Of a stretch of 64,000 nucleotides of DNA, positions 16,963 to 24,717 are shown piece after piece. A program made the translations under genes and the position numbers. Within the stretch, counting starts at the first letter, position 1. Each line of letters starts with the position of its first letter. A model generated the notes under the pieces. That model did not search any database and had not been told where the DNA came from. It worked only from the letters and a program-made list of their open reading frames with translations. Source of the stretch: CALAED01 sp036378315 (GTDB lineage Bacteria; Actinomycetota; Actinomycetes; Streptosporangiales; Streptosporangiaceae); contig DASUWU010000145.1 of NCBI GenBank assembly GCA_036378315.1, positions 1 to 64,000 on the forward strand. The letters run 5' to 3'.

Positions 16963-18219
16963 GTGGCGAGCATGGAGCGCAGGCGGGGAACCGTCAGGGA
17001 CCTGCGCCGGGACAACCGCTCCGTACTGCTGTGGGCGCTGTACTTCAACCAGCCGCTGAGCCGCCAGGAGCTCAGCCGGGCCACCGGCCTCAGCCCGGCG
17101 TCGGTGAGCAACGTGACCCGCGACCTCATCGGCGAGGGCGTCATCGAGGAGGCCGGCTCGGTCGACTCCGACGGCGGCCGGCCTCGCGTGCTGCTCAGGA
17201 TGAACCCCGATCACGGCTACGTCATCGGCGTCGACGTCGGCGAGACGCGTATCCGGGTGGAGCTGTTCGACCTGATGATGGCCGTACGCGCGACGGCGGA
17301 CTATCCGCTGAACCCGCACGACCACGGCGTGGGCGAGGTCGTCGACGGCATCCTCACCGGGCTGGCCACCGTCCTGGCCGGCAGCGGCGTTGACGCCGCG
17401 GACGTGCTCGGCGTGGGCATCGGCGTGCCCGGCGTGGTCGAGCAGGGCGCTGAGGCACTCGTCCATGGGCAGACGTACGGCTGGGACGCCGTCCCCCTCG
17501 AGCGGCTGCTGCGGGCCGGCGCCGACCGGCGGGCGGGCACCCCCCTGCCCCTCTACATCGACAACGGCGCCAAGACCATGGGCCAGGCTGAGCTGTGGTT
17601 CGGCGCCGGCCGCGGCGCCCAGAACGCTGTGATCGCGCTGGTCGGCTCCGGCGTCGGTGCGAGCATCATCTCGGGCGGCTCGACGTACCGCGGGTCGACG
17701 TCGAGCGCCGGCGAGTGGGGACATACGACGATCATGGTCGGCGGGCGCACCTGCCGGTGCGGCGCGTCCGGCTGCCTCGAGGCGTACGTCGGGGCCGAGG
17801 GGATCCTGGACCGCTACGGCCGGCCGCTGCCTGGCGACGACCAGGAGTCCGCGCTCGCCGCCCTGATCGACCTGGCCGGGCGGGAGCAGGGGACGCACGG
17901 CGCCGAGGCGGCCAGGGCGGTCCTCGATGACACCGCGCGGTACCTGGGGGCGGGGATCGCCGGACTGATCAACTTGCTCAATCCCGAACGCATCATCCTC
18001 GGCGGCTGGGCCGGGCTGCTGCTCGGCGAGCGGTGGTTGCCGGCGATCCGCGAGGCGGCCAGGCTTCACTCGCTGCGCCAGCCGTTCGCCGGGACGTCGA
18101 TCGAGCTGTGCCGGCTCGGGCCGGACGCGGTCGCCCTCGGCGCCGCCACCCTCCCGGTGGAACGCCTGCTCAACGGCGCCGTGAGCGGCGCGGCCGGCAG
18201 CAGCCGTTCCGCCGGCTGA
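16963..18219 (+). CDS. ROK-family transcriptional repressor
   Basis: A 418-residue regulator. The N-terminal winged helix (about 20-75) has LSRQELSRATGLSPASVSNVTRDL as its recognition region. The ROK kinase-like domain follows, with IGVDVGETRIRV and the zinc motif CRCGASGCLEAY (three cysteines). Such proteins repress sugar-use genes and release DNA on binding a sugar. The GTG at 16963 has GGGGAGGGG at good spacing; the ATG at 16972 is too far from it. Flanking genes encode a beta-helix glycan protein (divergent) and a GH1 beta-glucosidase (same strand), the probable targets. Confidence 0.93.
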   Translation: MASMERRRGTVRDLRRDNRSVLLWALYFNQPLSRQELSRATGLSPASVSNVTRDLIGEGVIEEAGSVDSDGGRPRVLLRMNPDHGYVIGVDVGETRIRVELFDLMMAVRATADYPLNPHDHGVGEVVDGILTGLATVLAGSGVDAADVLGVGIGVPGVVEQGAEALVHGQTYGWDAVPLERLLRAGADRRAGTPLPLYIDNGAKTMGQAELWFGAGRGAQNAVIALVGSGVGASIISGGSTYRGSTSSAGEWGHTTIMVGGRTCRCGASGCLEAYVGAEGILDRYGRPLPGDDQESALAALIDLAGREQGTHGAEAARAVLDDTARYLGAGIAGLINLLNPERIILGGWAGLLLGERWLPAIREAARLHSLRQPFAGTSIELCRLGPDAVALGAATLPVERLLNGAVSGAAGSSRSAG

Positions 18220-18269
18220 GCCGCCGGCTCCCCTTCCCCGTTCCGCCGCGAAAGCCCGCCTGGAGGCTT

Positions 18270-18301
18270 GCCTTATCTCTTAAATTAGGCCTTAAATTTA
18301 G
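18270..18301. promoter_or_regulatory. AT-rich operator-like repeat upstream of GH1 gene
   Basis: GCCTTATCTC is followed by two tandem copies, CTTAAATTA (18279-18287) and CTTAAATTTA (18291-18300), spaced 12 bp apart around a central GGCC. The tract is strongly AT-rich for this genome. It lies 40-70 bp before the beta-glucosidase ATG. A sugar-responsive operator, most likely for the adjacent ROK protein, is the simplest reading. Confidence 0.6.
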
Positions 18302-18337
18302 CCGCGGGGCCGTCGAGTGACCGACGAAAGGGAGAAC

Positions 18338-19702
18338 ATGAGCGACCTGTCCGAGCTGACCCAGCTGCCCGCCGAGTTCGTCTGGGGCGTGGCCACGTCC
18401 GCGTACCAGATCGAAGGGGCGGTGGCGGAGGACGGCCGGTCGCCGTCCATCTGGGACACCTTCGCCCATACCCCCGGCAAAATCGACGGCGGCGACACCG
18501 GAGACGTCGCCTGCGATCACTACCATCGCTGGCCCGAGGACATCGAGCTCATGAAGCGGCTCGGCGTCGACGCCTACCGGTTCTCGATCGCCTGGCCGCG
18601 GATCGTGCCAGGCGGCGCAGGCCCGGTCAACCCGGCCGGCCTCGCCTTCTACGACCGGCTCGTCGACGCGCTCCTCGAGGCCGGCATCACGCCGTTCCCC
18701 ACCCTCTACCACTGGGACCTGCCGCAGGCCCTGCAGGAGCGCGGCGGCTGGACGGCGCGGGACACCGCCGGGCACTTCGCCGCGTACGCCGCCCGCGTGG
18801 CCGAGGCGCTCGGCGACCGGGTGACTCGCTGGGCCACCCTCAACGAGCCGATGTGCGCCGCGTGGATCGGCCACCTGGAGGGCCGGCACGCCCCGGGGGC
18901 GACGGACATCGGCGTCGCAGTCCCCGCGTCGTACCACCTGCTGCTGGCCCACGGCCTGGGCGCGCAGGCCGTGCGCGCCGCGGTGCCGGACGCCGAGATC
19001 GGCATCGTCCACCTCGTCCATCCGTGCGAGCCCGGCGGTGACCTGGACGCCGACGCGCGGGCCGCGGCCCGGTTCGACGGGCACGCCAACCGGTGGTGGC
19101 TCGATCCGATCCACGGCCGCGGGTTCCCCGCGGACATGATCGACGTGTACGGCGTGCCGCTGCCCGAGCGCCCGGGCGACCTGGAGGCGATCGCCACACC
19201 GCTCGACTGGCTCGGGGTGAACTACTACAACCCCAGCGTCGTGGTGGACGACCCCGGCGGCCCGCCGCCGTACGCGCGGCTCATCGAGGCGCCCGGCACC
19301 CGGCGGACCATGCTCGACTGGGAGATCCGCGCCGAAGGACTTGAGCGCACCCTGCTCCGGGTGACCGCCGACTACCGCCCGACCCGGCTGTACGTCACCG
19401 AGAACGGCTCGGCGTGGGTCGACAAGGTCGGCCCGGACGGGCAGGTCCACGACCCGGAGCGGGTGCGGTACCTGGAGGAGCACGTGGCCGCCTGCGTCCG
19501 CGCGGTCGATCGCGGTGCGCCGGTGGCCGGGTACTTCGCCTGGTCGCTGCTGGACAACTTCGAATGGGCGTACGGCTACGAGGCCAGGTTCGGGCTCGTC
19601 CACGTCGATTACGCCACCCAGGTGCGCACCGTCAAGGGCAGCGGCCGGCGCTACGGCGACATCATCCGCCGGCACCGCGGCCGGGCCCGCCGCGTCGCCT
19701 GA
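18338..19702 (+). CDS. GH1 beta-glucosidase
   Basis: A 454-residue cytoplasmic family 1 glycosidase of normal length. The acid/base glutamate is E170 in TLNEP and the nucleophile is E355 in YVTENG. The start FVWGVATSAYQIEGA and the aglycone/glycone site WSLLDNFEWAYGY are also typical. It hydrolyses beta-linked disaccharides such as cellobiose to glucose. No signal peptide, so it acts on imported sugars. I chose the ATG at 18338, with AAGGGAG upstream, over the in-frame GTG at 18317. It lies just after the ROK regulator and the AT-rich operator at 18270-18301. Confidence 0.96.
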   Translation: MSDLSELTQLPAEFVWGVATSAYQIEGAVAEDGRSPSIWDTFAHTPGKIDGGDTGDVACDHYHRWPEDIELMKRLGVDAYRFSIAWPRIVPGGAGPVNPAGLAFYDRLVDALLEAGITPFPTLYHWDLPQALQERGGWTARDTAGHFAAYAARVAEALGDRVTRWATLNEPMCAAWIGHLEGRHAPGATDIGVAVPASYHLLLAHGLGAQAVRAAVPDAEIGIVHLVHPCEPGGDLDADARAAARFDGHANRWWLDPIHGRGFPADMIDVYGVPLPERPGDLEAIATPLDWLGVNYYNPSVVVDDPGGPPPYARLIEAPGTRRTMLDWEIRAEGLERTLLRVTADYRPTRLYVTENGSAWVDKVGPDGQVHDPERVRYLEEHVAACVRAVDRGAPVAGYFAWSLLDNFEWAYGYEARFGLVHVDYATQVRTVKGSGRRYGDIIRRHRGRARRVA

Positions 19703-19716
19703 GCTCCGGCCCGCGC

Positions 19717-20565
19717 TCAGGGGATGCGGGCGACCGCGCAGTAGCCGAAGCCGTCGGCGGCGGAGATGCGGTCGGCCGGCGGCAGCTCGCTGCGCCAGTC
19801 GGGCAACGCCGCGATGCCGGGCGGCACCAGGTCCATGCCCTCGAAGAACCGGCTGAACTCCGCCTTGCCGCGCGGCCGCACGGGCTCCCGGTTTTGGGGT
19901 CGCTCCCGCTCGGCCCGCTGCTCGAACTCCGCCTTCTCCTCCGTCGGCAGGAATTCGGCGGTCAGGTGCGACATGGCCAGATAGCTGCCCGGCGGGAGAG
20001 CCTCGGTCAGTGTCGCGATGCATCCGTACGGGTCGTCGGCGTCGTCGACGAAATGCATCACCGCCACCACCATGAGCGCCACCGGCCGGCTCAGATCCAG
20101 GACCGCCCGCAGATCCGGATTGGCGAGAATCTTGTCCGGCGCGCGCACGTCGGCGTGGATGTACGCGGTCGCGCCCGCGGGCGTGTTGGTGGACAGCAGC
20201 CGCCTGGCGTGTGCCAGCACGATCGGATCGTTGTCGACGTACACGACCCGCGTCTCGGGTGCGATCTCCTGTGCCACCTCGTGCACGGTGCTCGCCGACG
20301 GGATGCCGGTGCCGATATCCAGGAACTGACGGATCCCGGCTTCCTTGACCAGGAACGTCACCGCCCGCCGCAAGAACCGGCGGTTCTCCATCGCGGACAG
20401 CCGGACCGCCGGGAAGGCGGCCGCCCAGGCGTCTCCGGAGGCCCGGTCGGCCTCGAAGTTGTCTTTGCCGCCCAGCCAGTAGTTGTACCGCCGCGCCGCG
20501 TGCGCCACCGTGGTATCGATCTCGAACGGATCGTCCAGGGCTACTTCGTCAGGCTCCATGCCCAT
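19717..20565 (-). CDS. SAM-dependent methyltransferase, DUF574 family
   Basis: A 282-residue protein of the actinomycete-specific DUF574 (Methyltransf_19) family. Recognisable parts are ARRYNYWLGGKDNFEADR near the N-terminus, the SAM-binding strand and loop FLDIGTGIPSAST, and VVYVDNDPIVLAHARRLL, where the Asp contacts the SAM ribose. The substrate of the family is unknown; it is expanded in Streptomyces and Nonomuraea. The ATG at 20565 has GGAGG 5 nt upstream; an in-frame GTG at 20577 has none. Convergent with the GH1 gene 14 bp away. No visible partner. Confidence 0.92.
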   Translation of the reverse strand: MGMEPDEVALDDPFEIDTTVAHAARRYNYWLGGKDNFEADRASGDAWAAAFPAVRLSAMENRRFLRRAVTFLVKEAGIRQFLDIGTGIPSASTVHEVAQEIAPETRVVYVDNDPIVLAHARRLLSTNTPAGATAYIHADVRAPDKILANPDLRAVLDLSRPVALMVVAVMHFVDDADDPYGCIATLTEALPPGSYLAMSHLTAEFLPTEEKAEFEQRAERERPQNREPVRPRGKAEFSRFFEGMDLVPPGIAALPDWRSELPPADRISAADGFGYCAVARIP

Positions 20566-20716
20566 GGGCCCCTCCACCGAGCACCGTCCGCCATTGGCAA
20601 AGCCCCCGATGCGCCGATTATCGCAGTATCCCGTGCCACGTTGATAGATCGGCCGCGCCTTCGAAAGTCGCGCTGCCGGGGCCGGCGGCGGCTGCCGTTC
20701 TGTGGCCGGTTTGCCG

Positions 20717-22615
20717 TCACGATCGCACGGCGACGCGTTTGCGCGCGGTTCTCACGGCGGCGGTGAGGCCGGCGATGTCATAGGCGCCGTGATGGCGGCG
20801 GCCGTTGATGAAGAAGCTCGGGGTGCCCGACACGCCGCTGAGGTCGGCGGAGTCGACATCCTCGGCGATGCGGGCCGCGCCGACGTTCTTCCGCACGTCG
20901 GCGCGGAAGCGCTCGACGTCGAGGCCGAGCTCGCCGGCGTACCTGATCAGGTCCGGTGGCTGCAGCGCGTCCTGGCGCACCAGCAGCAGATCGTGCATCT
21001 CCCAGAATCTCCCCTGGTCGGCGGCGGCCTCGGCGGCCAGCGCCGCCAGCCGCGCCTGCGGGTGGACGTCGGTGAGCGGCAGGTGCCGCCAGACGTAACG
21101 GACGTCGCCGTAGTCGGCGAGCAGCTCGCGGATGACGGGCTCCGCCTGGCCGCAGAAGGGGCACTCGAAGTCGCCGTACTCGACCACGGTGATCGGGGCC
21201 TTGGCCGGCCCGCGGATGTGGTCGCGGTCGGGGTCGACCGGCGCGGCGAGGTCCACGATGCTCTCGGCCGTGCCGAGCAGCGCGCGCAGCCGCAGCCGGC
21301 TCGGCAGCAGCGCGGTCAGCCGTACGACGGTCCAGGTCAACGCCGCCGCGCACAGCGCGGCCGACACCACGCCGACCTTCGCCTCGTCGAGCTGCCGGCC
21401 GGTGAAGGCGAGCGTCGCGATGAGCAGCGCCACGGTGAAGCCGATGCCGGCGATGGCGCCGCCGCCCGCCACGGCCGCCCAGCCGACGGGCGGGCGCAGC
21501 CGGCCCCGGCTCAGCCACGTCACCAGCCAGGACAGGCCGACGATGCCGACCGGCTTGCCCACCACGTAACCGGCCATGACACCCAGCGTGATCGGCGAGG
21601 TGTAGGCACGGCCGAGGAAGCCGGCGCTGATCGGGATACCCGCGTTCGCCAGCGCGAACAGCGGCACGATCACGTAGCTCGTCCACGGGTGGATCAGCTG
21701 CTGCAGCCGCTCGTTCGGCGAGATCGCCGAGGCGACCCCGATCCGCGCCGACTGCGCCAGCTCCGGCGTGGGCTGCTCGCGGAACAGCCGGAACGCCTCT
21801 GTGGCGCGTTCCAGGTCACCGCGGGCGGCCGGGTAGGCGTACGTCAGCAGCCCCATGGCAAGGCCGATGACCACGGGCTCCACCCCGGAGGAGGCCAGCG
21901 CCACCCAGGCGGCGATCCCCAACGCCACGTACGCCAGCACGTACCGGACGCCGGCGGCACGGACGGCCAGCGCCACCACGAAGAACGCCACCGCGGCGAG
22001 CAGCGCTGGCAGCGCGATATCGGTGCTGTAGACGATCGCGATCACGCCCAGCGAGGTCACGTCGTCGACCACGGCCACGGTGAGCAGGTAGGCGCGCAGC
22101 CTGGCCGGCAGCCGGCGGCCGGCCAGCGTCAGCAGCCCCAGCGCGAACGCCGTGTCGGTCGACATCGCGACGCCCCAGCCGTGCGCGGACGCCCGGCCCG
22201 CGTTCACCGCCAGGTAGATCGCCACCGGCAGCACCATCCCGCCGATCCCGGCGGCCAGCGGCAGCGCCAGCCGGCGCCGGTCGCGCAGCTCACCCATGTC
22301 GAACTCGCGGCGCGCCTCGAGGCCGACGACGAAGAAGAACAACGTCATCAGCCCGCCGTTGACCCAGTGCCGCAGGTCGTCAGAAAGGTCGAAGCGGCCC
22401 AGCCGGATCGACAGCCGGGCCGACCAGACAGCGTCGTACGAAGCGGCGTGCGCGTTCGCCCACACCAGCGCGGCCACCGTCGCGGCGAGCAGCACCATGG
22501 CGCCGCCGGTCTCGGTGCGGAGGAACTCCCGCAGCGGCGTGTGCAGGCTCCGCGCCCACGCCGTCCGCCCGGACAGCGGCGACCCCCCACCCTGAGCCGC
22601 CTGCCGTTCCGTCAT
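20717..22615 (-). CDS. nhaA: Na+/H+ antiporter NhaA fused to DsbA-like thioredoxin domain
   Basis: A 632-residue fusion. Residues of about 20-420 are a NhaA antiporter with about 12 transmembrane helices; TDTAFALGLLTLAGRRLPARLR and VAVVDDVTSL contain the paired aspartates of the ion site. Residues of about 450-630 form a DsbA/thioredoxin-like domain with active site C485-P-F-C488 and the cis-Pro motif SGTPSFFINGR. Such fusions occur in actinobacteria. The antiporter exports Na+ or Li+ in exchange for H+. I chose the ATG at 22615 because it overlaps the cyclase stop (ATGA). The upstream open frame to 22666 is cyclase sequence. Confidence 0.94.
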   Translation of the reverse strand: MTERQAAQGGGSPLSGRTAWARSLHTPLREFLRTETGGAMVLLAATVAALVWANAHAASYDAVWSARLSIRLGRFDLSDDLRHWVNGGLMTLFFFVVGLEARREFDMGELRDRRRLALPLAAGIGGMVLPVAIYLAVNAGRASAHGWGVAMSTDTAFALGLLTLAGRRLPARLRAYLLTVAVVDDVTSLGVIAIVYSTDIALPALLAAVAFFVVALAVRAAGVRYVLAYVALGIAAWVALASSGVEPVVIGLAMGLLTYAYPAARGDLERATEAFRLFREQPTPELAQSARIGVASAISPNERLQQLIHPWTSYVIVPLFALANAGIPISAGFLGRAYTSPITLGVMAGYVVGKPVGIVGLSWLVTWLSRGRLRPPVGWAAVAGGGAIAGIGFTVALLIATLAFTGRQLDEAKVGVVSAALCAAALTWTVVRLTALLPSRLRLRALLGTAESIVDLAAPVDPDRDHIRGPAKAPITVVEYGDFECPFCGQAEPVIRELLADYGDVRYVWRHLPLTDVHPQARLAALAAEAAADQGRFWEMHDLLLVRQDALQPPDLIRYAGELGLDVERFRADVRKNVGAARIAEDVDSADLSGVSGTPSFFINGRRHHGAYDIAGLTAAVRTARKRVAVRS

Positions 22616-23373
22616 TCTTGAATTCTCCCGCGCGATCTCCACACCCGCAGCAGGCGGCACCACCACGCCACGGGTCCGCCCGCTCCGCCGTGGCGGGCGT
22701 CCCGGTGCCGCCGGTGTACCCCGGCTCTCCTGGTCCGGCCAGTGAGCCGCCTGGCGAGCCCGTCGCCCGGCGCCACGTGGAACCAGGCGGTGAACTCGTA
22801 CTCTTTCACCCGACCGTTGATCTTCTTGTACTCGGCGGACGGCACCGACTCCGGGTACGGCTTGATGCTATCGAGGTAGACGTGGTCGGAGACGATCAAG
22901 CCGACGGGGTTGGCGAACGATGCGGCGGCGAGCCGGCGTCTGAAAGTGCGTTGGTCGATGAGCCGCGCGGCGTTGCTGATGACGCGCCCGTCCACGCCTG
23001 CGGTGTCGGACTCGACCGAACCCACGTCAACCGCGTTGCGCTGCTTAAACCGCGCGCCGCGGCGCGCGGTCGCGTTGTGCCTCCTGAGCCCGTCGGTGAC
23101 GTACGCATGGACCAGATGGACGACCTGTTTGGTGGGCACGGTCGACGGGAAGACGACGAGTATTCCGTCACCGCGACCTTCATGATGGCACTCGTTCCAC
23201 GGGATGCCGGCTTTTTCGACGGCGGCGGGAACGATCTCATATATGGCCTCGCGGATGGTTCTGCGGTCCGCCGCCGTGCGGTGGGCTGCAGTGGAGCCGA
23301 CGATATCGGTCAGCAGGACCGTACAGTTCTCGCCTTTCGGGGCGCCGACTCCGACTTCGGACGAAAAGTCCAT
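22612..23373 (-). CDS. Class III nucleotidyl cyclase-like protein
   Basis: A 253-residue stand-alone cyclase homology domain. Metal-binding Asp23 lies in LLTDIVGST and Asp69 in GRGDGILVVF. The motif GRVISNAARL carries Arg137; at the position four residues before it, where class III cyclases usually have Asn, there is Ser133 (Asn134 is next to it). It therefore may cyclise an unusual nucleotide or have altered activity. No membrane, GAF or other sensor domain is visible. The last 50 residues are basic and low in complexity. ATG at 23373 chosen because it precedes the domain directly. Co-translated with NhaA-DsbA (ATGA), which could be its effector. Confidence 0.8.
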   Translation of the reverse strand: MDFSSEVGVGAPKGENCTVLLTDIVGSTAAHRTAADRRTIREAIYEIVPAAVEKAGIPWNECHHEGRGDGILVVFPSTVPTKQVVHLVHAYVTDGLRRHNATARRGARFKQRNAVDVGSVESDTAGVDGRVISNAARLIDQRTFRRRLAAASFANPVGLIVSDHVYLDSIKPYPESVPSAEYKKINGRVKEYEFTAWFHVAPGDGLARRLTGRTRRAGVHRRHRDARHGGAGGPVAWWCRLLRVWRSRGRIQE

Positions 23374-24388
23374 CGCAGTTCCGTCAGGACGGCGTTGCGG
23401 CGGCGGCCGAGGCCGGCGCGAAACGGCGAGGTGTGCGAGCGTGTGGCCGTACGGCGATGCGGCGGCAGTCAACGCTGACGCGCATACGCGATCTTCCTTT
23501 CGGTGAAGTAAGGCGCGGACGTCGGGTCGTGGTCGTAAAGCGCACAAAGCGGACAGCACTATGGATTCCCTTGCCTCGGACCAATAGCTGCGAATGAGAC
23601 GTGGGCAACTCAGTCCAGGACGAACACTCTGCTTGCGCCCGTGGGCCGGATGTCGTCATGTGGGCCGCATATCGACCGTTACTTTTCGTTCAGCCGCCTT
23701 CAAAGGGGGCCGGATAGCCAATACGCTTATCTCCGTTCACCGTGTCACCTGGCACACAAAGAGTCTGGTATGCGGTGTTTGTCCAGAAAGTCCCTCTCGG
23801 GGTCTTCTGGATACCTTGCAGCACCGAAGAGAACTGCCATCCGGACCGGTGCTGCAAACCGTCGCTGGACGGGCGGCAGGGGCCTATCGGATTCGGCCGG
23901 TAGGCCCTTGCGCGTCCGCACGTGACGCCGCCACCGTCGGCGGCGGGCGCGCGGCGGTGGCGCTCGTCCGACGCCGGCCGGGCGGTGGCGTGTCGATGGA
24001 GACCACTGGCCCCCCTCACCTACAGATCGCCGAACCGGCGATGCTGATCGAGAGTAACTGCACGAGAGATTACAGAGGCCTCCCTTCGCACGTCGCGATT
24101 TGAAGTACACCGAAGGACACCGAAAGAGTCGCCTCCACCCGGATCGTGGAAACACGGGCGATCCCGCATGGTAGCGGAGAAACATCATTGTCTGCCGCTT
24201 ACGGTATCGAGCGTGTCGCCACATAGCCGGGCTCCTGCCGCATATACGACGAACCCGTACGAACGGTGCTTTTTACGCAACCCGCCAGCCGGCCCGCCTC
24301 CTGGTACACAGGCTCCGACCAGTGCTTCTAACCTCGATCAAGCGGCGCCTTGCGAAGGCTGCCGTGCAGGTGCACGTGCAGGCGTAGT

Positions 24389-24400
24389 TTGCATATGCAA
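24389..24400. promoter_or_regulatory. 12-bp perfect palindrome upstream of GH3 gene
   Basis: TTGCATATGCAA is a perfect palindrome in the intergenic region, about 320 bp before the GH3 start. AT-rich symmetry in a GC-rich genome suggests a protein-binding site; no cognate regulator is identified. Confidence 0.4.
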
Positions 24401-24457
24401 TGGCGTTCGCGCGATCATAGGAACCGTCCCGTTCCAATTCGTTCCGGATCTGCTCTG

Positions 24458-24477
24458 ACTAGCTCCAATTAGCTAGT
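24458..24477. promoter_or_regulatory. Inverted repeat upstream of GH3 gene
   Basis: ACTAGCT and its exact complement AGCTAGT are separated by CCAATT. The 7-bp arms and 6-bp spacer fit a dimeric repressor site. It lies about 240 bp before the GH3 start codon. Confidence 0.45.
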
Positions 24478-24655
24478 TGAAATGCCTCCAAACGCACGAG
24501 ATCCGTCGTTCCCGAACACCGCTCGACAATTGTCACGAGGAACGGAAGGTTCGATGGGGACGGCACCGGCACCCCATAGCGTGCCCCGACAGCCCCGGGA
24601 AACTCCGGGCGCGCCGGAGGCTGCGGCATGCTCCCCGGCTTCCGCGCGCCAGGTC

Positions 24656-24685
24656 TTGACAGATGGTGGAAAACGTTTGCACGAT
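24656..24685 (+). promoter_or_regulatory. Promoter with LacI-type operator core for GH3 gene
   Basis: A consensus -35 box TTGACA (24656-24661) is followed 18 bp later by a weak -10, CACGAT (24680-24685). Between them lies GGAAAACGTTTGC, whose 8-bp core AAACGTTT (24671-24678) is a perfect palindrome typical of LacI-family operators. Repressor binding there would block the promoter, giving sugar control of the GH3 gene. Confidence 0.55.
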
Positions 24686-24717
24686 CGCGGGCGCGGCTAG
24701 TGGTCTCGGGAGCGATG

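Larger units (their letters stand above)
23374..24714. other. Long intergenic region without a convincing gene
   Basis: This 1341-bp stretch is visibly less GC-biased than the flanking genes, and the open frames in it (for example 23594-24103 on plus) show neither codon-position bias nor recognisable protein sequence. It must hold the promoters of the leftward cyclase gene and the rightward GH3 gene. I see a 10-bp-period repeat of ACACCGAA (24107-24124), the palindromes at 24389-24400 and 24458-24477, and a promoter near 24656. A small RNA or a decayed gene cannot be excluded. Confidence 0.6.

Noticed and set aside
23594..24103. 169-codon open frame on plus in the large gap
   Set aside because: Codon-position bias is absent, no ribosome site, no recognisable domain; overlapped by equally long frames on the other strand.
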